From NCBI RefSeq assembly GCF_008843165.1, contig NZ_CP044427.1:1798001-1862000 (forward strand): a stretch of DNA of 64,000 bases, written 5' to 3'. Below are positions 58,331 to 64,000 of the stretch, one piece after another. Positions within the stretch are counted from its first letter, which is position 1. Each line of letters begins with the position of its first letter. This DNA is from Ornithinimicrobium pratense (GTDB lineage Bacteria; Actinomycetota; Actinomycetes; Actinomycetales; Dermatophilaceae). Both the position numbers and the translations under genes were made by a program. Below the pieces are notes generated by a model that saw only the letters and a list, made by a program, of their open reading frames with translations, did no database searches and was not told where the DNA came from.

Positions 58331-59250
58331 TCCTGCCCCAGGTCCCGGTGGAAGGTGGTCAGCTGCACGCCGACCTCGTCCAGGTCCATCAACCTCCGAG
58401 TCAGCTCTTCGGCGGTCGCGACCGACCGGTGCTTGCCCCCGGTGCAGCCCACGGCGACGGTGAGGTAACGACGTCCCTCCTCCAGGTAGCCGCGCACCGC
58501 GGTCCGCAGCATCGCCTCCGCGTGCTCGAGGAAGTCACCGGCGTTGTCCTGGCCCAGGACGAAGTCGCGGACCGGGCCGTCCTGCCCGGTGTACGGGCGC
58601 AGCTTGGGGATCCAGTAGGGATTGGGCAGGAAGCGCAGGTCAAGCACCACGTCGGCGTCCAGGGGGATGCCGTACTTGAACCCGAAGGAGACCACTGCAA
58701 AACGTAGGCGCACCTCGTCGTCGGTGCGCAGCAGGTCGTCGATCTTGGCGCTGAGCTCGTGGACGTTGTAGTCGCTCGTGTCGATGACGATGTCAGCGTT
58801 GGAGCGTAGGTCACCGAGCATGCGGCGCTCACGCCGGATGCCGTCGAGCAGCAGCCCCTCCCCCTGCAGGGGGTGCGGCCTGCGCACGGCCTCGAAGCGC
58901 CGCACGAGCGCCTCGTCGGAGGAGTCGACGAAGATGATCCGGGGCTGCCAGCCTGCGGCGCCGAGGTCCTCCAGGGACCGGGAGAGCTCGGTGGTGAAGT
59001 CCCGCGAGCGCACATCGACGATGACCGCAACCTTCTGCCGGTGCGGGTCGTCGGCGGTGAGCTCCATGAGCCGGGGCACCATGGCCGGCGGGAGGTTGTC
59101 CACGACGTACCAACCCCGGTCCTCCAGGACGTCGCCGGCGGTGGTGCGGCCTGCTCCGGACATGCCGGTGAGGATGACCATGTCGTGGCGCGCCATGGTG
59201 GGGGCAGGCGCGGGCAGCCCCTCTCGCGCGCCGGTGGCGGGTGTCGTCAC
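58327..59250 (-). CDS. rapZ: RNase adapter RapZ (YvcJ-like)
   Basis: 307-aa RapZ family nucleotide-binding protein. Walker A is GMSGAGRTTAG, with Arg where Lys is canonical, as in actinobacterial homologues. It also has WYVVDNLPPAMVPRLMEL, VIVDVRSRDF, FVDSSDEALVRRFEAVRRPHPL, SFGFKYGIPLDADVVLDLRFLPNPYW and the C-terminal AVGCTGGKHRSVATAEEL. In E. coli RapZ guides GlmZ decay; the actinobacterial role differs or is unknown. GTG with GGAG upstream; overlaps yvcK. Confidence 0.95.
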   Translation of the reverse strand: MTTPATGAREGLPAPAPTMARHDMVILTGMSGAGRTTAGDVLEDRGWYVVDNLPPAMVPRLMELTADDPHRQKVAVIVDVRSRDFTTELSRSLEDLGAAGWQPRIIFVDSSDEALVRRFEAVRRPHPLQGEGLLLDGIRRERRMLGDLRSNADIVIDTSDYNVHELSAKIDDLLRTDDEVRLRFAVVSFGFKYGIPLDADVVLDLRFLPNPYWIPKLRPYTGQDGPVRDFVLGQDNAGDFLEHAEAMLRTAVRGYLEEGRRYLTVAVGCTGGKHRSVATAEELTRRLMDLDEVGVQLTTFHRDLGQE

Positions 59251-59303
59251 AGTGGGCTCCGTCCCGTCGTCGGGCGGGTGCTGCCCGTGGCGGGACCAGC
59301 GGG

Positions 59304-61220
59304 TCAGTCGAGCACCTCGCCCGTGCTCAGGTTAACCGCCGGACCGGGTTGCTCGTCGCGCAGCCTGGCCAGCACCGTCTGCGCGAGCGCCGGCCCGACC
59401 CCGGGCACCTCCTGCAGCTGGGTCAGGTCGGCCGCCCGCAGCGCCTTGACCGAGCCGAAGTGGCGCAGCAGCGCCTTTTGCCGGGCCGGGCCCAGGCCGG
59501 GTATGCCGTCCAGTGCGCTGACCGTCATGCTTCGGGAGCGGCGCTGGCGATGGAAGGCGTTGGCGAACCGGTGGGCCTCGTCGCGGACCCGCTGCAGCAG
59601 GTAGAGCGCCTCGCTGGAGCGGGGCAGGACGACGGGGTACTCCTGGTCGGGCAGCCACACCTCCTCCAGGCGTTTGGCCAGGCCAACGACAGCCACATCG
59701 GTGATGCCCAGGTCGGACAGGGCCTGCTGGGCGGCCCGGACCTGCGGCAGGCCGCCGTCGACGACGACCAGGTTGGGCGGGTAGGCGAACTTCGACGGCC
59801 GCCCGTCGTCCTGCGTGGGCGTGGGCGTAGGCGCTTGGACCAGGTGGCGGAAGCGGCGGGTGAGCACCTCGTGCATCGCGGCCGTGTCGTCACCGGTGCC
59901 CTGTCGGACGATGAACCGGCGGTACTCGCTCTTGCGCGCCAGGCCGTCCTCGAAGACCACCATCGAGCCGACTACGTCGCTGCCCTGGACGTGGCTGATG
60001 TCGAAGGACTCGATGCGCAGCGGAGCGTCGTCCAGCTCCAAGGTCTCATGCAGCTCCTGCAGAGCCTGCGAGCGCAGGGTCAGGTCGCCTGAGCGGGTGA
60101 TCTTGTGCCGGGCCAGCGCCTGCTCTGCGTTGCGCCCGACCGTCTGCATGAGGGTCTTCTTGTCACCGCGCTGAGGGATGCGCACCCGCACACGTGATCC
60201 GCGCAGCCCGGACAGCCAGATCTCCAGCTCCTCATGCCCCTCGGGCAGCACCGGGACCAGCACCTCCCGCGGCACGACCTCGCCGCGCTCCGGGCCATAG
60301 ACCTGCTGCAGCAGGTGCTCGACGATCGAGCCCATGTCCTCGGCGCCCTTCTCGCTGACCCAGCCCCGCTGGCCGCGGACCCGCCCACCCCGGACGTGGA
60401 AGACCTGTACCGCGACCTCGAGCTCGTCGTCGGCCAGGGCAAAGACGTCGGCGTCGGTGCTGTCAGGCAGGACCACCGCCGAGCGCTCCAGCGCGCGGGT
60501 CAGGGCACCCACGTCGTCGCGCAGCCGGGCCGCGGTCTCGAAGTCCAGCTCGGCCGCCGCCTGCCGCATCTGCGTCTCGAGCCTGCGCACAAAGCGGGCG
60601 GTGTCACCGGCCATGAAGTCGCAGAAGTCTTCGGCAATGCCCCGGTGCTCATCGGCACTGACCCGGCCCACGCACGGGGCGGAGCACTTGTCGATGTAGC
60701 CGAGCAGGCACGGGCGCCCCACCTGCTGGGCCCGGCGGAAGACACCGGCGGAGCACGTGCGCAGCGGGAAGACCCGCAACAGGGTGTCCAGGGTCTCCCG
60801 GATCGCCCAGGCGTGGGTGTAGGGGCCGAAGTAGCGGGTGCCGGTCCGCTTCTTTCCCCGCATCACCTGGGCGCGGGGGTGCTCCTCACCCATCGTCACG
60901 GCCAGGTACGGGTAGGACTTGTCGTCGCGGTACTTGACGTTGAACCGGGGGTCGAACTCCTTGATCCAGGAGTACTCCAGCTGCAGCGCCTCGACCTCGT
61001 TGCGCACCACGGTCCACTCGACCCTGGCCCCGGTGGTGACCATCTGCCGGGTGCGCGGGTGCAGCGCGGACAGGTCCTGGAAGTAGGAGGACAAACGGGA
61101 GCGCAGGTTGCTGGCCTTGCCCACGTAGATGACGCGGTCGTGCTGGTCGCGGAAGCGGTAGACCCCCGGCTCCGTGGGGATCTCCCCGGTGCGGGGGCGG
61201 TAGGACGCGGGGCTAGCCAC
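59304..61220 (-). CDS. uvrC: UvrABC excision nuclease subunit C
   Basis: 638-aa UvrC. N-terminal GIY-YIG nuclease ([25 protein letters not shown]), a Cys-rich motif ([28 protein letters not shown]), UVR domain ([24 protein letters not shown]), RNase H-like nuclease ([24 protein letters not shown] ... [11 protein letters not shown]) and C-terminal helix-hairpin-helix repeats ([19 protein letters not shown] ... [19 protein letters not shown]). All parts are complete. GTG start overlaps the Rieske gene by 8 nt. Confidence 0.97.
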   Translation of the reverse strand: MASPASYRPRTGEIPTEPGVYRFRDQHDRVIYVGKASNLRSRLSSYFQDLSALHPRTRQMVTTGARVEWTVVRNEVEALQLEYSWIKEFDPRFNVKYRDDKSYPYLAVTMGEEHPRAQVMRGKKRTGTRYFGPYTHAWAIRETLDTLLRVFPLRTCSAGVFRRAQQVGRPCLLGYIDKCSAPCVGRVSADEHRGIAEDFCDFMAGDTARFVRRLETQMRQAAAELDFETAARLRDDVGALTRALERSAVVLPDSTDADVFALADDELEVAVQVFHVRGGRVRGQRGWVSEKGAEDMGSIVEHLLQQVYGPERGEVVPREVLVPVLPEGHEELEIWLSGLRGSRVRVRIPQRGDKKTLMQTVGRNAEQALARHKITRSGDLTLRSQALQELHETLELDDAPLRIESFDISHVQGSDVVGSMVVFEDGLARKSEYRRFIVRQGTGDDTAAMHEVLTRRFRHLVQAPTPTPTQDDGRPSKFAYPPNLVVVDGGLPQVRAAQQALSDLGITDVAVVGLAKRLEEVWLPDQEYPVVLPRSSEALYLLQRVRDEAHRFANAFHRQRRSRSMTVSALDGIPGLGPARQKALLRHFGSVKALRAADLTQLQEVPGVGPALAQTVLARLRDEQPGPAVNLSTGEVLD

Positions 61221-61668
61221 GGATCAGCAGGTCCTCCCCGTCCACCTCGACGGCCAAGGTGGCCAGCGGCTCCTGCGCGGGGCCGGCGACCGGCTCGCCG
61301 CTGGCCGGGTCGAAGACGCTGCCGTGGCAGGGGCAGACCAGGTTGCCGTCGTCGTCGGTGGCGGAGGTCATGCAGCCCTCGTGGGTGCAGGTGGCGTCGT
61401 AGGCGAGCCACCTGCCCTCGCTGGGCTGGGTCACGACGATGCGTGCCGAGGCGCCGGGGTAGTAGGTCGAGCCACCGACCGGGGTGTCGGCCAGGGGCAC
61501 CCGCACCGCGCCGTCGGCCTCCACCGTCGGCGTGGACGCGTCGCGGTCACCTCCGCAGGCAGAAAGGATGGCGGCGGCCCCGGCCGCGCACCCGAGCACA
61601 GCACGCCGGGTGGGGCGGGGTAGCAACGCCTCCGTGCTCACGGGGCTCACGGGGCTCACGGGGCTCAT
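61213..61668 (-). CDS. Exported Rieske [2Fe-2S] lipoprotein
   Basis: 151-aa protein. It starts with three copies of Ser-Pro-Val, then a twin-arginine signal ([13 protein letters not shown], Arg21-Arg22) with lipobox LSAC (Cys38), so it is probably folded, exported by Tat and lipidated. The mature domain is Rieske: C94-T-H96 and C112-x2-H115, plus Cys99 and Cys114 for the usual disulfide. Electron-transfer partner unknown. ATG overlaps the uvrA stop (ATGA), and its end overlaps uvrC. Confidence 0.9.
   Translation of the reverse strand: MSPVSPVSPVSTEALLPRPTRRAVLGCAAGAAAILSACGGDRDASTPTVEADGAVRVPLADTPVGGSTYYPGASARIVVTQPSEGRWLAYDATCTHEGCMTSATDDDGNLVCPCHGSVFDPASGEPVAGPAQEPLATLAVEVDGEDLLIRG
61639..61665. 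repeat. 9-bp tandem repeat at the uvrA-Rieske junction
   Basis: Three copies of CACGGGGCT (plus strand), with the last copy running into the ATG/TGA overlap of the Rieske gene and uvrA. In the Rieske frame it encodes the SPV repeats. Copy change would keep the frame. Confidence 0.75.
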
Positions 61669-64000
61669 GCCGTGGACCTGCGGTTGACATCGAGGATGGG
61701 GGACAGGAACCGGCCGGTGTGGCTGCCGGCGTGCCGGGCCACCTGCTCGGGCGTGCCTTCGACGACGACAGTGCCACCGCCCCGGCCACCTTCCGGGCCC
61801 ATGTCGACGATCCAGTCGGCCGACTTGATCACGTCGAGGTTGTGCTCGATGACCAGGACCGTGTTCCCCTTGTCGACCAGGCCCTGCAGCACTGCGAGCA
61901 GCCGCCGGATGTCCTCGAAGTGCAGCCCGGTCGTGGGCTCGTCCAGGACGTAGATGGTGCGCCCGGTGGAGCGCTTCTGCAGCTCGGCGGCGAGCTTGAC
62001 CCGCTGGGCCTCACCACCGGACAGGGTCGTGGCCGGCTGGCCCAGGCGCACATACCCCAGCCCGACCTGGTTGAGCGTGCTCAGGTGCCGGCTGATCACC
62101 GGCACGGCGGCGAAGAAGTCGGCGGCCTCCTCGATCGGCATGTCGAGGACGTCGGCGATGGTCCGGCCCTTGAAGTGCACCTCGAGCGTCTCCCGGTTGT
62201 AGCGGCGACCGTGGCACACCTCGCAGGGCACGTACACGTCAGGCAGGAAGTTCATCTCGATCTTCAACGTGCCGTCGCCGGAGCAGGCCTCGCAGCGCCC
62301 GCCCTTGACGTTGAAGCTGAACCGGCCCGGCAGGTAGCCGCGGACTTTGGCCTCGGTCGTGGTGGCGAACAGCTTGCGGATGTGGTCGAACAGGCCGGTG
62401 TAGGTCGCCGGGTTGCTGCGGGGGGTGCGGCCGATCGGGCTCTGGTCGACGTGCACCACCTTGTCCAGCTGGTCCAGCCCGTCCACCCGCCGGTGCCGCC
62501 CCGGGACGTGCCGGGCCCCGTTGAGCTGGTTGGCCAGCACCTTGTAGAGGATGTCGTTGACCAGCGTGGACTTGCCCGAGCCACTGACCCCGGTGATCGC
62601 CACCAGGTTGCTCAACGGGAAGCTCACATCGGTGTCCTGCAGGTTGTTCTCCCGGGCACCGCGCACGGCCACCGCGCGACCGTCCTGCGGGCGCCGCGCC
62701 TCCGGCAGCGGGATGGCCTTGCGACCGGAGAGGTACTGGCCGGTCAGGGAGGTCGGGTGGGAGAGCAGGTCCCTGACGGAGCCGCTGTGCACGACGTGGC
62801 CGCCGTGTTCACCCGCCCCTGGCCCGATGTCGACGACCCAGTCGGCGGTGGCGATGGTGTCCTCGTCGTGCTCGACGACGATAAGCGTATTGCCGAGGTC
62901 CCGCAGGCGGGTCAGGGTCTCGATGAGCCGATGGTTGTCCCGCTGGTGCAGCCCGATGCTCGGCTCGTCGAGGACGTAGAGCACCCCGACCAGACCCGAG
63001 CCGATCTGGGTGGCCAGCCGGATCCGCTGCGCCTCGCCGCCGGACAGGGTGCCAGCCGGGCGGTCCAGGGACAGGTAGTCCAGACCGACGTCCAGCAGGA
63101 AACCCAGCCGGGCCGCGATCTCGCGGCTCACCTGGGCCGCGATAGCAGCCTCGCGGGGGGTGTACTGCACCTGGGCGAGGAACTCGGCGCACTCATCGAT
63201 CGACATCGCGCTGACCTCGGCGATGCTCCGGCCGCCGACGAGGATCGCCAGGATCTCTGGCTTGAGCCGGGCGCCCTTGCACGCCGGGCACGGCACCTGG
63301 CGCATGTAGCCCTCGTAGCGTTCCCGACTGCTGTCGGACTCGGTCTCCCCGTGCTTGCGCTTGATGTAGGGGATGACGCCCTCGAAGCCGGTGGAGTAGC
63401 TGCGCTCCCGGCCGAACCGGTTGCGGTAGCGCACGTGCACCTTGTGCTTGTAGCCCTGCAGGATCGCGTCCTTGGCCCGCCCGGGCAGGGCCTGCCAGGG
63501 CACGTCCAGGCGGAAGTCGAGATCGTCGGCGAGCCCGCCGAGCACCCGCAGGAAGTAGTCGCTGAGGCCGCCACTGGCGGTGGACCAGGCAACGATGGCG
63601 CCGGCGAGGATGCTCTGATCCTCGCGGACCACCAGCTCGGGGTCCACCTCCAGTTCCACGCCGATGCCGGTGCACTCCGGGCAGGCGCCGAAGGGGCTGT
63701 TGAAGGAGAACGAGCGCGGCTCGACCTCGTCGATGGAGAGGGGGTGCTCGTTGGGGCAGGCCATCCGCTCGGAGAACCGACGCTCGCGCGGCAGCTCGAC
63801 ACCGGCGGCGTCCACCGGCAGGGCCCGGCTGCCCGGCTCATCCCCCGCGGCGGGCACGTCGACGAACTCGGCGACCACGATGCCCCCGGCCAGGGACAGG
63901 GCGGTCTCGACCGAGTCGGTGAGCCGCCGGGCATAGGCACGGTCCACGGTCGGTGCACCGTCGTCGCTCGGCTCCCCCGGCTTGGCGACGAGCCGGTCGA
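61665..64000 (-). CDS. uvrA: UvrABC excinuclease ATPase subunit A (partial, 5' end outside window)
   Basis: The C-terminal ~778 residues of UvrA, about four fifths of a normal protein; the frame is open through the right edge. Zinc modules are CPECTGIG...[14 protein letters not shown] and [30 protein letters not shown] parts are [18 protein letters not shown] and [17 protein letters not shown] in the first ATPase, and [34 protein letters not shown] and [18 protein letters not shown] in the second. It scans DNA for damage with UvrB and hands over to UvrC, encoded just downstream. The GTG at 63947 is internal, not the start. Confidence 0.97.
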   Translation of the reverse strand, partial: DRLVAKPGEPSDDGAPTVDRAYARRLTDSVETALSLAGGIVVAEFVDVPAAGDEPGSRALPVDAAGVELPRERRFSERMACPNEHPLSIDEVEPRSFSFNSPFGACPECTGIGVELEVDPELVVREDQSILAGAIVAWSTASGGLSDYFLRVLGGLADDLDFRLDVPWQALPGRAKDAILQGYKHKVHVRYRNRFGRERSYSTGFEGVIPYIKRKHGETESDSSRERYEGYMRQVPCPACKGARLKPEILAILVGGRSIAEVSAMSIDECAEFLAQVQYTPREAAIAAQVSREIAARLGFLLDVGLDYLSLDRPAGTLSGGEAQRIRLATQIGSGLVGVLYVLDEPSIGLHQRDNHRLIETLTRLRDLGNTLIVVEHDEDTIATADWVVDIGPGAGEHGGHVVHSGSVRDLLSHPTSLTGQYLSGRKAIPLPEARRPQDGRAVAVRGARENNLQDTDVSFPLSNLVAITGVSGSGKSTLVNDILYKVLANQLNGARHVPGRHRRVDGLDQLDKVVHVDQSPIGRTPRSNPATYTGLFDHIRKLFATTTEAKVRGYLPGRFSFNVKGGRCEACSGDGTLKIEMNFLPDVYVPCEVCHGRRYNRETLEVHFKGRTIADVLDMPIEEAADFFAAVPVISRHLSTLNQVGLGYVRLGQPATTLSGGEAQRVKLAAELQKRSTGRTIYVLDEPTTGLHFEDIRRLLAVLQGLVDKGNTVLVIEHNLDVIKSADWIVDMGPEGGRGGGTVVVEGTPEQVARHAGSHTGRFLSPILDVNRRSTA

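Overview
The window is GC-rich DNA from an actinobacterium. Evidence is the RNA polymerase-binding protein RbpA, WhiA, OpcA, a SufR-led suf operon, GlgA/GlgC, an actinobacteria-type peptidyl-tRNA hydrolase (acVLRF1), and the gene order uvrA-uvrC-rapZ-yvcK-whiA-gap-pgk-tpiA-secG facing tkt-tal-pgi-zwf-opcA. The proteins look most like Micrococcales of the Intrasporangiaceae/Ornithinimicrobium type, but the genus cannot be fixed from sequence alone.

Layout. 0-9 kb is accessory: a GH43 lipoprotein, a flavin-dependent LLM oxidoreductase, a lone SNF2-type ATPase, a small conserved protein, a decayed gene, a GNAT-like protein and a PhnD-PhnC-PhnE importer. 9-13.2 kb holds two CNNM/CBS membrane proteins behind a tiny leaderless leader ORF, then a pterin dehydratase/VOC fusion between two low-GC patches, next to tRNA-Leu(GAG). 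13.2-19 kb has dinB, a PEBP protein, a tRNA-editing protein, a TrmH-type methyltransferase, a TSUP permease, an ABC ATPase and an unknown protein. 19-23.3 kb carries divergent glgA/glgC and a fabG-fabI (mabA-inhA-like) pair. 23.3-31.9 kb has DUF3099, a small Cys/His protein, SURF1, an SDR, an ABC exporter, an ABC-F ATPase, a YpfJ-type metallopeptidase and a dicarboxylate symporter.

32-39.6 kb is the Fe-S assembly operon sufR-sufB-sufD-Rieske-sufC-sufS-sufU-sufT plus acVLRF1, all leftward, preceded by an ABC-2 transporter. 41-44.1 kb holds an alpha/beta hydrolase and the heme A genes ctaA and ctaB. 44.3-52 kb is the rightward pentose phosphate operon tkt-tal-pgi-zwf-opcA with 4-nt overlaps. 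52-64 kb is leftward: rbpA, secG, tpiA, pgk, gap, whiA, yvcK, rapZ, uvrC, a Tat/lipobox Rieske protein and the 3' part of uvrA, which runs off the right edge.

The genes mostly serve central carbon flux (glycogen, glycolysis, pentose phosphate), Fe-S and heme A supply for respiration, fatty acid elongation and nucleotide excision repair. Two themes stand out. (1) At least nine starts have a TANNNT -10-like box exactly 6-7 nt upstream, the arrangement of leaderless actinobacterial mRNAs; some are divergent pairs sharing a very short spacer. (2) whiA and the 5' end of sufD each need one extra G in a G/C run to read through, which looks like homopolymer under-calling rather than real loss. I saw no clearly new defence or mobile system; the most unusual items are the leader ORF, the paired leaderless promoters, the sufR operator-like site and the decayed gene at 4.9-5.3 kb.
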